Shown here: in pieces, positions 51,286-58,974 of the stretch | Position numbering within the stretch: the stretch's first letter is position 1 | How the letters are laid out: each line of letters begins with the position of its first letter | Assembly: GCF_900156425.1 (NCBI RefSeq) | Contig: NZ_FTNO01000007.1 | Location: forward strand, 62,001-126,000 | DNA length: 64,000 nucleotides | Reading direction: 5' to 3' | From: Haladaptatus litoreus | GTDB taxonomy: Archaea > Halobacteriota > Halobacteria > Halobacteriales > Haladaptataceae | The notes under the pieces: generated by a model | Databases searched by the model: none | Told to the model about the DNA's origin: nothing | What the model saw: only the letters and a program-made list of their open reading frames with translations | Made by a program: the position numbers and the translations under genes

Positions 51286-51818
51286 TCGTTCGATTCTCGC
51301 CACCAATAAAAAAATAATCGACAGACAGTCTCAGCAGTCGTCTCGTCAATTGTTTTCGCGGGACAGATCCTTTATGCTGCATCGAGGCATAGAATATTCC
51401 TCTAACTGGCGTTGCTCTCGCCAATTTATACAATGGTTATGAGGCAGGGAATGGATAGGTAGAAAATGGCACACCGGTCGTTTCGAAGCCACGAAAGTTG
51501 CTCAAAGAGTCACGAGACAGACTTGATGTTCAAAAGACAAAGCACGATACTGTTGAGGGAGGTGAAACAACAGCTCAGGGATCTAGGATATGCTTAAAAC
51601 ATAATGAGAGAATGCTCCGGTAAAAAGTCATGTGTGGCCCTCTCGAATTCCCCTCTCACATGACTGCCGGGTTCCCTCTAATACCCGGCGCAATAATCTA
51701 TCAGTTGCGAGGTTATTGATTAGTTGGTTGCCTATCTAAGGGCCTTTTCTATCATCGAAGTTTGTTCAGAAGAGAGCGCCGAATAGTGAACCGTTAGAGA
51801 GAGGCGACACTGGCCATG
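51286..51818. other. Intergenic with stem-loops
   Basis: About 530 bases without a supported gene apart from the tandem stem-loops at 51626-51689. Confidence 0.45.
51626..51689. ncRNA. Two adjacent perfect stem-loops (candidate structured RNA)
   Basis: AGTCATGTG/CACATGACT arms at 51626-51634 and 51657-51665 (22-base loop), immediately followed by GCCGGGT/ACCCGGC at 51666-51672 and 51683-51689 (10-base loop). Could be a small RNA, an attachment site or a bidirectional terminator. Confidence 0.4.
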
Positions 51819-52319
51819 CTATTCTGAAACGTCCTCAAGATCAGCACCATCTTTTAACTGTTGCCGCTTCTCTCCAGATTCTTCGCTGCTGGGAATTACC
51901 CCGCCTGTGTCCTTTTCATTCGAATCGGTTTCGTTCTGTGATGCTGATCCAGAGTCTAGTTCTTCGGGTGGATGCTTATCGCCATTTTCGTAGACTGTCC
52001 CATCGCCGAGCGAGATTGAGGTGTCTAGTTCATCACTCAACCGCTTCAGAATTGTTTCAGCATTGATTGATTTTAAGACATCATCCAGCGGCCGTGGTGC
52101 CCACCAGATGACTCCCGAGTTGGGAATCTCCAATCGCTCAATACGGTCCTGGTCATGGAGTTCGGTCAGCGTTGAACGGGTGATCTCAGTGCTCTCGCCG
52201 GTAACATCAGCGATTTCGTCTGTTGTGCTTACTGGTCTCTTAGTAGTAAGTACTGCATCAAGTGTTCGGTCAAGCGTTTCTTGATCGTCGGACTGATTAG
52301 GTTCGTTCTGTTCTCCCAC
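51819..52319 (-). CDS. Winged-helix protein with acidic tail
   Basis: 166 residues from GTG 52319; a TTG at 52373 would add 18. The HTH core is LDRTLDAVLTTKRPVSTTDE, GESTEITRSTLTELHDQDRI, with wing NSGVIWWAP; the C-terminal third is disordered and acidic (ELDSGSASQNETDSNEKDTG). Similar one-domain regulators occur on haloarchaeal plasmids. Target unknown. Confidence 0.7.
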   Translation of the reverse strand: MGEQNEPNQSDDQETLDRTLDAVLTTKRPVSTTDEIADVTGESTEITRSTLTELHDQDRIERLEIPNSGVIWWAPRPLDDVLKSINAETILKRLSDELDTSISLGDGTVYENGDKHPPEELDSGSASQNETDSNEKDTGGVIPSSEESGEKRQQLKDGADLEDVSE

Positions 52320-52521
52320 AGACCACACTATACGGCTAATCGGGATAAACGAACTGGCATTCTGTGGTTTCAAAGCGTGTTGCCGATGCCTGTAGCAAGA
52401 AGAGTTGGTCGACAGCTATTTTCGCCCCATCTCTTTCGAGGGCACCATGATCGCTATGATCGCCACTTGGTTCGTGGTGACTATCCCATCTAATACCGAA
52501 TAAGAAAACAATCTGAATCAG

Positions 52522-52595
52522 TTAGTTCGGCAGTTCCGTCCGTCCCGTTTGCACGCACAGCCAGCACGGGAAGCCACCAAGGCCGTCACAAATGT
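52522..52595 (-). pseudogene. SWIM zinc-finger gene, 3' tail fragment
   Basis: Reverse strand: CDGLGGFPCWLCVQTGRTEL, PN, TAA. Only the last 23 codons remain. Ninth SWIM-derived locus in the window. Confidence 0.7.
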
Positions 52596-52623
52596 CTCGT
52601 TGAGTTAATCTAATTGGCTATTT

Positions 52624-52836
52624 TCAGGTATTATCAACCGGCCAGATACCGACAAGAACGAGAGTTCCCATGACAAAAAAGAATGCACTCCCAAGATAGA
52701 ATGCCATTCCACTAGTGCGGCCAACTGGATCCGCGCTCACTGAAATACCAGCATATAAGCCATATGTGAGAGCGAGACCGCCAATCACCATGGGCCCGAT
52801 ACCCCAGCGAAGTCGTCTTGGTTCCATACCATCCAT
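52624..52836 (-). CDS. Small two-helix membrane protein, unknown
   Basis: 70 residues, M at 52836. Helices: GIGPMVIGGLALTYGLYAGI and AFYLGSAFFFVMGTLVLVGI. Basic start (PRRLRW). No family recognised. An alternative start at 52827 removes three residues. Confidence 0.55.
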   Translation of the reverse strand: MDGMEPRRLRWGIGPMVIGGLALTYGLYAGISVSADPVGRTSGMAFYLGSAFFFVMGTLVLVGIWPVDNT

Positions 52837-53238
52837 TCGTATATCTTGTTAATAATTCTCTTGGCCAAGAAAATATACGCTGCTAACATTTCCTCGAGTA
52901 ATCTATCTCGTTGATTCGGTCTCGTCCTCTAGCATGACACGGTTGTGCAGTCGTACGTTCGTAAGTGGTACGCACGATTAACACCAAAATTGCGTCTCCA
53001 CAGGATTTCAGGGCGGCAAATTCTGTTACAGACACTACGTTTTGTTAAGCGGGTATGGTCGTCGAAGGTGACGGTGGTAGGTAGCACCTCCTTCGACACC
53101 CGTTTGTTAGGAGAAAGATAGAATGAAAACAGTGGTTGCGAGTGCTAACATTTTATTAACGCACATCTGTGAAATCACCGTCACTGAGAGTGATTGGTGT
53201 GACACCTGTGAGTCGGATATGGTACTTCTTCGTAACGG
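52837..53238. other. Intergenic with long hairpin
   Basis: About 400 bases; only the inverted repeat at 53045-53108 stands out. Confidence 0.4.
53045..53108. repeat. Imperfect long inverted repeat
   Basis: Inner arms GTCGAAGG (53061-53068) and CCTTCGAC (53090-53097) are perfect, with an inner GGTG/CACC extension and outer TTAAGCGGGT against ACCCGTTTGTTA. Structured RNA or element end. Confidence 0.45.
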
Positions 53239-53541
53239 ATGACTCTGCCAGATGAATTGATGAGTAGCAGACTCGAAGTCCGGGCGGAGATCGCGCTCGG
53301 TCGGCAGTGTGTCATCATCTTCGCCACTGTCGGCAGCCGGCGCACTCGTGGTTCCGGTGAGCGTTCGCTGTGCAGGCGTCGTTTGACGTGTCTTTTTAGT
53401 ATTGCTGGAGTTGCCTTCTTGGTTACTTTTGGAACAGCATTCGAATCGGGAGTGTCCATGATGCTTGTTGCACTGATTGTCTTGGCGGGTGTATCGGCCT
53501 ATCGGGGATTGGGGTACTGGCGGGTAGTGAATACGGACTGA
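53239..53541 (+). CDS. Small membrane protein, unknown
   Basis: 100 residues from ATG 53239. The C-terminal half has two helices (CLFSIAGVAFLVTFGTAF; VSMMLVALIVLAGVSAYRGL). The N-terminal 45 residues are basic and may not be coded; a later start is possible. No family recognised. Confidence 0.45.
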   Translation: MTLPDELMSSRLEVRAEIALGRQCVIIFATVGSRRTRGSGERSLCRRRLTCLFSIAGVAFLVTFGTAFESGVSMMLVALIVLAGVSAYRGLGYWRVVNTD

Positions 53542-53598
53542 ATTTTTAGCTCATCAATGAACCAAAAAATCTTATTTTGATGGATTCAGTCGTTTGGT

Positions 53599-53865
53599 AT
53601 GAATCGATTCTATCTCTATCATGTCTCTATGCTCATTGTCGGTGCAACGTTAGGTATTCCCGCACTGGTCTCTGTGATCTTTGGTGAGCAAAGTATTCCA
53701 CTAGTACTTCAATCAGTAGGCGGATGTGGCATGGCGGTTGGAGCAATCTATGAGGTTTTCAGCAAAGATCCAGCAGAGTTCACTGTTGGGAAGTATACAG
53801 TCTGGACAGTTACTCTTGGGGCACTGTTAGTCGTCCTTAGCTACGCTATTGACTTTGTAAATTAG
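53599..53865 (+). CDS. Three-helix membrane protein, unknown
   Basis: 88 residues from ATG 53599. Helices: HVSMLIVGATLGIPALVSVI, LVLQSVGGCGMAVGAIYEVF, YTVWTVTLGALLVVLSYAID. Follows the membrane gene at 53239 by 57 bases. No family recognised. AT-rich promoter-like stretch just before it. Confidence 0.6.
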   Translation: MNRFYLYHVSMLIVGATLGIPALVSVIFGEQSIPLVLQSVGGCGMAVGAIYEVFSKDPAEFTVGKYTVWTVTLGALLVVLSYAIDFVN

Positions 53866-53872
53866 CGATGAG

Positions 53873-54102
53873 AGTGAACACGACGAGCAGGGACGATTTG
53901 CGGAGCAAACGAGTGATGACGATATTCGTCGAGTGATTCGTGAGTCCGAGTTTCCAGCAGTGACCGCTCGGTGGGTCGCAGATACGGTTGAGATGAAACG
54001 GCGGCCAGTCATCAGCGGCTCGAAGAGCTGCATGAACAGGGTGAATTGGAACGCGGGAAATTGAGTCCACGGGTTGTTATCTGGTGGATTTCCGGAAATT
54101 AG
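53873..54102 (+). pseudogene. Small winged-helix gene with frameshift
   Basis: EQGRFAEQTSDDDIRRVIRE, SEFPAVTARWVADTVEMKRR, then a one-base slip after RRP and HQRLEELHEQGELERGKLSP, RVVIWW, TAG. Same family as 19117-19330 and 55565-55645. No ATG in frame. Confidence 0.75.
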
Positions 54103-54133
54103 CCAAGAGAGAATCGAAAACAGACCATGCTCA

Positions 54134-54607
54134 CTACAGCACCGTCAACGGATCACACAAAATAGCGTTCTCTGCTACTCCGTTTCGGGCTGTGATGTCT
54201 TGGACGATAGTGCGGAGTTTCGTGTCGGCGGTAACTAGACGAACAGTGTCATTAATAGCGAGCTCACAGATGAGCGCCGGAATGTATTGATCGGCTTTGA
54301 CTGTATGCTCCGGAAGCGTATCGTCTGCAATGCGCCGGCGTGCTTCGTCAATGATACCGCTGTATGTCTCAAAATTCGGTATCCGAAGCACGAGAAATCC
54401 CTCGTCGACAAGTTCTTGGATTGCTTGTGCTGAAGCACGATGGTTGGCAGGTGCATTGTCAGCCGCAAGCACGTCGTCAACGAGTTCTTGTTTGACTGAC
54501 CGTGGAAGAATGAGCGTTGCTCCCGCTTCAACAGCAGTTCGAACGCGATTCGAAAACGCTCGACCATGCATGATCACTGCGTTTGCATCCAGTACGATCA
54601 CACTCAT
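54134..54607 (-). CDS. PIN-domain nuclease
   Basis: 157 residues: VIVLDANAVIMHGRAFSNRV, LILPRSVKQELVDDVL, and TVKADQYIPALICELAINDT, VRLVTADTKLRTIVQDI. The four PIN acidic positions are recognisable. Its start overlaps the stop of the wHTH gene upstream by four bases. Longer than VapC and paired with an ArsR-like regulator rather than VapB. Confidence 0.85.
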   Translation of the reverse strand: MSVIVLDANAVIMHGRAFSNRVRTAVEAGATLILPRSVKQELVDDVLAADNAPANHRASAQAIQELVDEGFLVLRIPNFETYSGIIDEARRRIADDTLPEHTVKADQYIPALICELAINDTVRLVTADTKLRTIVQDITARNGVAENAILCDPLTVL

Positions 54608-55080
54608 CGGTTGAGCAGCTCAAGTTCAGCCGCTAGTCGAAGGAAGTCGACATGCCGCATTTCAAGCATGCCACTTGCCTCGCGATAGGTAAGATCACCT
54701 GCGTCGACACGCCCCCAGATATCGAGGAGTTCGTCAATGATACCGTCACCATATGTCTCGAGCATATAATCGATTGTTTCGGACTCCGTTTCGACAGCTG
54801 TCGCGATAGCATCCAGTGACAGTTGAATGTCGAACTCAACAGCGCTATAGGTTGCAGGCTTCATTTGCTCGCGATGCAGGAGCCCTGCTTGGTGCAACTC
54901 GCGGCAATAATCGTGTGCTGTCGTATGTGGCAGCCCGAGGTCGTCTTTAAGGGCCGTCACAGTAAACTGCTCGTGGTCGGCTGCGTAGCTGAGGATTTCG
55001 AGTTTTCGGTCGTTTGCCAGTTGCTCAAACACCGTCTGAAGCCGTTTGCGAGAGATGGGAGTATCGTCTGTGACGCTCAT
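54604..55080 (-). CDS. Winged-helix regulator coupled to PIN nuclease
   Basis: 158 residues from ATG 55080. HTH: VFEQLANDRKLEILSYAADH, LKDDLGLPHTTAHDYCRELH, then SAVEFDIQLSLDAIATAVE and a helical C-terminus (YREASGMLEMRHVDFLRLAA). Probably serves as antitoxin/autorepressor for the PIN gene; C-terminal helices could bind the toxin (inference). Four-base overlap. Confidence 0.8.
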   Translation of the reverse strand: MSVTDDTPISRKRLQTVFEQLANDRKLEILSYAADHEQFTVTALKDDLGLPHTTAHDYCRELHQAGLLHREQMKPATYSAVEFDIQLSLDAIATAVETESETIDYMLETYGDGIIDELLDIWGRVDAGDLTYREASGMLEMRHVDFLRLAAELELLNR

Positions 55081-55324
55081 ACGAGGTTTACGAATATACG
55101 AAATACTCGGATGTGCCTAAGCGTTTCGCATCGTTAACGTTTAGGGGGGATAATGTTGATCATTCTGTTATTAGCTGCAATGAACCGTCTCAGGGCTTGA
55201 GCCCGAGGCACTCGGCCAGTTCAGCCTGTAGACGCCGTAATAGAATGTCCTCTTTTCATGAATTGGGACAGGGCTATCGCACCATACTGATGCAATAAAA
55301 CAGTGGATAAAAGATGGGAAGTAG

Positions 55325-55492
55325 CTACAAATCGCGTGCTTGGACGGTTTTGCGATCGTTTTCTTCAGCCCGTCGGGCAGCGTTGTCGAGAACGGTCGCA
55401 ACTTCCTCATCGAGTGCATCGTAGAAGTTACTCGCCACGTTGTGTCCTTCGAGCTGTTCTTTCACTGCCGCTTTGACAATCAAATCAGCCAT
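55325..55492 (-). CDS. DUF1931 histone-fold protein (second copy)
   Basis: 55 residues, ATG 55492. Differs from 19365-19532 at four positions: EGHNVASNFYDALDEEVATV against EGQNVASDFYDALDEEVATV, with D and R for E and Q later on. Same family remarks apply. Divergent from a winged-helix fragment at 55565, as at 19.1-19.5 kb. Confidence 0.85.
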   Translation of the reverse strand: MADLIVKAAVKEQLEGHNVASNFYDALDEEVATVLDNAARRAEENDRKTVQARDL

Positions 55493-55564
55493 ACAAGCGC
55501 CCAGAGGGGATAATACTACAAAAGACCAGTGGCGGAATAGTTGAAAAGGACTGGCAATTCGGAG

Positions 55565-55645
55565 CATGAGTCTGAGTTTCGGGCTGTGACCGCTCGGCGG
55601 GTGGTGGACACGCTTAGGATTGAGCGGACATCCGCTCATCGACGA
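55565..55645 (+). pseudogene. Small winged-helix gene fragment
   Basis: ESEFRAVTARRVVDTLRIER matches SEFPAVTARWVADTVEMKRR of 53873-54102; the rest is scrambled. Third remnant of this family in the window, here beside the second histone-fold gene. Confidence 0.6.
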
Positions 55646-55650
55646 CACCA

Positions 55651-56055
55651 GGACTCAACAAGTAGGAGAGAATGTGGAGAAAACGGTCATGATTACTGGG
55701 TTGAATCGAGACTGTACGCTCCTGGATGATCGGGATCTTTCCACCCTTCTTTGCCACTCCATGATTCGACGTGGAAATGGTAGACGGCCGTCGGATCGAT
55801 TTATAGTATTGAACCTCAAAGGACGCGTTCGGCCATCCTCACAGCATTTGTAGTAATATCATGTAACTTGGTGCATGTCCACAATAGCCGTGAATGTCGG
55901 TGTCACACACACACACCGACCAATATGGATGGCTGAGTGATGAACAAAAAGCGGTTCGCAGGAAAGTTCCGACAACATCCGATGATCCGACTGTCGAATG
56001 CTAACAAACGTGTGCAGTGTAGTAATCGGCTTAACGATCTGTTTGGTTCGCTGAA
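55651..56055. other. Intergenic, no gene seen
   Basis: About 400 bases; a short CACACACACAC run near 55903. No supported gene. Separates the remnant-rich region from the catabolic cluster. Confidence 0.4.
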
Positions 56056-56547
56056 TTACTCTTGAGAAAAATTATTCATGAACTTTGGATTGTTCTTTAC
56101 TTCATCCATGACGAATCGAGAGGATGTTTCGTTAACACCATCGATAGCAACCATCTGATCGATGACTTCGTTCATCTGATTTCGATCCTGCACACGGGTG
56201 AGAACCATGAAGTCAACATCACCCATCGTATAGTATACTTGTTCGACGCCATTGATATCTGCGAGTTTGTTCCCGATATCGGTCGAATATCCCTTCTCAT
56301 GGGTGACGGATACCTCAGTAATCGCAACCATATCCAGTTCGAAAGGTTCTGGATTCAAGTCGGCAGTAATACCCTTGATCACGCCGCTTTCTTTCATTTT
56401 GTTAAGTCGATAATGGACTGCCGATTTCGAAATTTCTAATTCATCGGATAACTCATCTAAGCTTACGTCGAAATCATCTTCGATAAACGTTAGCAACTTC
56501 AAGTCGACCTCATCAAAATCATTACTCGTTGAATATCCCTTTGTCAT
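56056..56547 (-). CDS. Lrp/AsnC-family regulator of the catabolic cluster
   Basis: 163 residues from ATG 56547. HTH: DEVDLKLLTFIEDDFDVSLD, ELSDELEISKSAVHYRLNKM; RAM domain: MVAITEVSVTHEKGYSTDIG, GVEQVYYTMGDVDFMVLTRV. AT-rich compared with most haloarchaeal genes. Position at the edge of the hydrolase/dehydrogenase cluster suggests it senses the substrate or product and controls the divergent promoter at 58.8-58.97 kb (inference). Confidence 0.9.
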   Translation of the reverse strand: MTKGYSTSNDFDEVDLKLLTFIEDDFDVSLDELSDELEISKSAVHYRLNKMKESGVIKGITADLNPEPFELDMVAITEVSVTHEKGYSTDIGNKLADINGVEQVYYTMGDVDFMVLTRVQDRNQMNEVIDQMVAIDGVNETSSRFVMDEVKNNPKFMNNFSQE

Positions 56548-56813
56548 TATGTTGAGTACACGCTCTAATATATATGAAAAGCACGCTTTTTGGTAGATAC
56601 TTCTAATCTAATTGGCATCCACAGAACATTGTCCAATCATGTTGCTATCCAGAATCATAATTTTAAATATAATATTATTTAATAATATTGGTTTTATTCA
56701 TCTAATTAGATTTAGAGATCAATTAAATCTTAGTAATACTGCAACTTCCGCACCTCGATGTTCTTCGAAGTAGTTCTAAGAGACCCAACTTCTGATGAGT
56801 AACGACTGACGAA
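56548..56813. other. AT-rich intergenic region
   Basis: Very AT-rich (TTAAATATAATATTATTTAATAATATT-like core near 56660-56690). Contains ATTGTCCAAT near 56628, resembling the arms of the operator at 58870-58910. Confidence 0.4.
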
Positions 56814-58070
56814 CTATTCGTCCAAATCACCGATAAGCTGTGCAGTCGAAACTGCCATCACTTTGATCGCAGTAAGAATATCGTCGATCAAAACGAATTC
56901 ATCCTCGACGTGAGCCTGTTCTAGACGTCCAGGGCCATATACAATGCATTGATCGATGCCTGCGTCGTTGACGACAAAGCGTTGATCGTCGGAACCGGGG
57001 GAGATGACGAATTCGGAATTCCCATAAAACGATTCGACATTCTGGGCGAATGTTTGGCTCACACGGCAGTCTTGAGATACGCTCGTTGGTTCCGCGAACA
57101 TGATTTCATCATAGGTGAGAGAGGCATCCATGCTGTTCTCTGTTTCCCCTATCAATTCCTGAATCTCGTTTCGTACATCCGCGACTGATTCGGTTGGAAC
57201 GAGTACCCGATAGAACGTCGCCGTACAGCGATCCGGAACGACATTCTCGGAGTAGCCCGCATCCATCATCGTCACCGAGATATCCGCTCGTCGAGACTCG
57301 TTTGGTGTAACCGGAAGATCAGTCGTCCGTTGATGAAGCTTGGTCCGATACTCCTCGATGCGTGTTAAGAAATCGTTCATCGTCGAAATGGCATTGATCC
57401 CATCGTGAGCCATACAGCCGTGCGCCTTTCGTCCTTCTGTCACAACCTTGAACTTCACAACCCCACGGTGACCAAGACAGACCCGAGAGGAGTCGAAACA
57501 TTCGGTGTAGACACAGTAATCGGTGCCATCGAGGTAACCTTCCTGTGCGAGATATCCAAGGCCAGTAAACCCACCCGTTTCTTCATCGACCGTCATGCTT
57601 TGTGTGACTGATCCTTCCAATTCAGCATTGACAGCTTCCAAGACGTCAATCGCAAACAGACTGGCGACGATGCCTGATTTCATATCGCTGGCACCGCGTC
57701 CATAGATCCGGTCGTTTTCTATCGTCGGATCGAACGGATCTTTGGTCCAATCTTCTCCTGCAGGAACGACATCATAATGACCGGTGTAGTGGATGTTCGG
57801 CCCATCCCCGAACATTTTCTGACCTAGTATGTTGACCCGCTCCAGGTGGGATCGCTCAGGATAGTGGCGTTCTACGACATCTTCAGGAACGTCGACTAAT
57901 TCGACATCGTATTCTCGTTCTGAAAGCACTGTTTCGAGAAAGGAAGCACCGTCTCGATAATTTCTACCCGGTGGGTTTTCTGTTTGGATTTCGAGAAACG
58001 ACGAAAGGAGGGAAATGATTTCATCGCGTCGGTCATCGACTTCGTCGTAAATGGCTCGCTTCGTTGCCAT
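56814..58070 (-). CDS. M20-family metallohydrolase (ArgE/DapE-like)
   Basis: 418 residues. Zinc-site motifs in order: YTGHYDVVPAGEDW, GRGASDMKSG, TVDEETGGFTGLGYL, ECFDSSRVCLGHRGVV, and late His in EQAHVEDEFV. Family members remove acyl groups from amino acids or cut dipeptides. The ATG overlaps the stop of the SDR gene by one base (TAATG), so the two are co-translated. Substrate not fixed by sequence. Confidence 0.9.
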   Translation of the reverse strand: MATKRAIYDEVDDRRDEIISLLSSFLEIQTENPPGRNYRDGASFLETVLSEREYDVELVDVPEDVVERHYPERSHLERVNILGQKMFGDGPNIHYTGHYDVVPAGEDWTKDPFDPTIENDRIYGRGASDMKSGIVASLFAIDVLEAVNAELEGSVTQSMTVDEETGGFTGLGYLAQEGYLDGTDYCVYTECFDSSRVCLGHRGVVKFKVVTEGRKAHGCMAHDGINAISTMNDFLTRIEEYRTKLHQRTTDLPVTPNESRRADISVTMMDAGYSENVVPDRCTATFYRVLVPTESVADVRNEIQELIGETENSMDASLTYDEIMFAEPTSVSQDCRVSQTFAQNVESFYGNSEFVISPGSDDQRFVVNDAGIDQCIVYGPGRLEQAHVEDEFVLIDDILTAIKVMAVSTAQLIGDLDE

Positions 58071-58813
58071 TAGATATCCCTCCCACCGTCCACCTCGAGG
58101 GCGGTTCCCGTTATCATTTCAGCATCATCGCTTGCGAGGAAGGTAGCCGCCGCAGCAATATCACTCGGCTCGGCGAGACGTCCGAGTGGAATCGTATCTT
58201 GCATCCCGGCTACGCTGAGGTCTTCCCCTGCAAACTTCGACAACATTGGCGTATCTGTTGCCACGGGACAGATGGCATTCACTCGGATGGACGGTGCGAG
58301 TTCATAGGCAAGTTGCTTTGTCAGAGTGACCATCCCGCCTTTCGATGCAACGTATGCCGAAAGTCCAGTTCGTGGTCGGATCGCTGCCGTAGATGCAGTG
58401 TTAAGGACGACACCACCGCCGTCGCGAAGATGCGGAACAGCATATTTCACCCCGAGAAAGGCGCTTTTCAGATTGACAGAGATGATCTGATCCCATTCCG
58501 TCTCGGAAACATCCTCAACCGGGGTCGCCTCTTGAGGAATGCCTGCATTATTGTGCAATACATCGAGCGACCCGAACTCCGCTACCGTTCGATCGATCAT
58601 GGTTTTCACGTCGTTCTCGGACGAAACATCGATCTCAAGTGGGAGTGAGAGTCCATCATCAAGTTTGATTTTCTCAGCAGTTTCGGTAGCAGCATCGACA
58701 TCAATATCCGCACACACGACTGCTGCCCCTTTCGACGCGAATTTCTCTGCAATGGCTTGCCCCATCCCGGAACCCGCTCCCGTTACTATCACCGTTTTTT
58801 CTAAAAATTCCAT
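58070..58813 (-). CDS. Short-chain dehydrogenase/reductase
   Basis: 247 residues from ATG 58813. Rossmann motif TGAGSGMGQAIAEKF, NNAG, catalytic Ser and YVASK (Y-x-x-x-K), and the C-terminal DDAEMITGTALEVDGG typical of classical SDRs. Uses NAD(P) to interconvert an alcohol and a carbonyl. First gene of the SDR-M20 unit; promoter lies in the divergent region with the operator. Confidence 0.92.
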   Translation of the reverse strand: MEFLEKTVIVTGAGSGMGQAIAEKFASKGAAVVCADIDVDAATETAEKIKLDDGLSLPLEIDVSSENDVKTMIDRTVAEFGSLDVLHNNAGIPQEATPVEDVSETEWDQIISVNLKSAFLGVKYAVPHLRDGGGVVLNTASTAAIRPRTGLSAYVASKGGMVTLTKQLAYELAPSIRVNAICPVATDTPMLSKFAGEDLSVAGMQDTIPLGRLAEPSDIAAAATFLASDDAEMITGTALEVDGGRDI

Positions 58814-58869
58814 GGGAAATAGTCTCGTGGGACAGACCATCAAACTTCGGTTTGTCTGCCTTCAATTTA

Positions 58870-58910
58870 GTCCAATATCCTAATTAGAGTCCATTAGACG
58901 GATATTGTCC
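58870..58910. promoter_or_regulatory. Inverted-repeat operator in divergent promoter
   Basis: GTCCAATATCC (58870-58880) and GGATATTGTCC (58900-58910) form an 11-base inverted repeat with one mismatch, half-sites 30 bases apart (about three helical turns). It sits between the SDR (left) and ALDH (right) starts. The arrangement suits an Lrp-type or other multimeric regulator. Confidence 0.6.
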
Positions 58911-58974
58911 TTTCAAATGACTTATTTCTGTATTATTGCCAAAGTACTATCGTTATGGCGAACACAGAATCGGC

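Noticed and set aside
55171-55260. tRNA-like or IS end from the GGGCTTGAGCCC palindrome
   Set aside because: Only a short palindrome; no cloverleaf and no IS signature could be supported.
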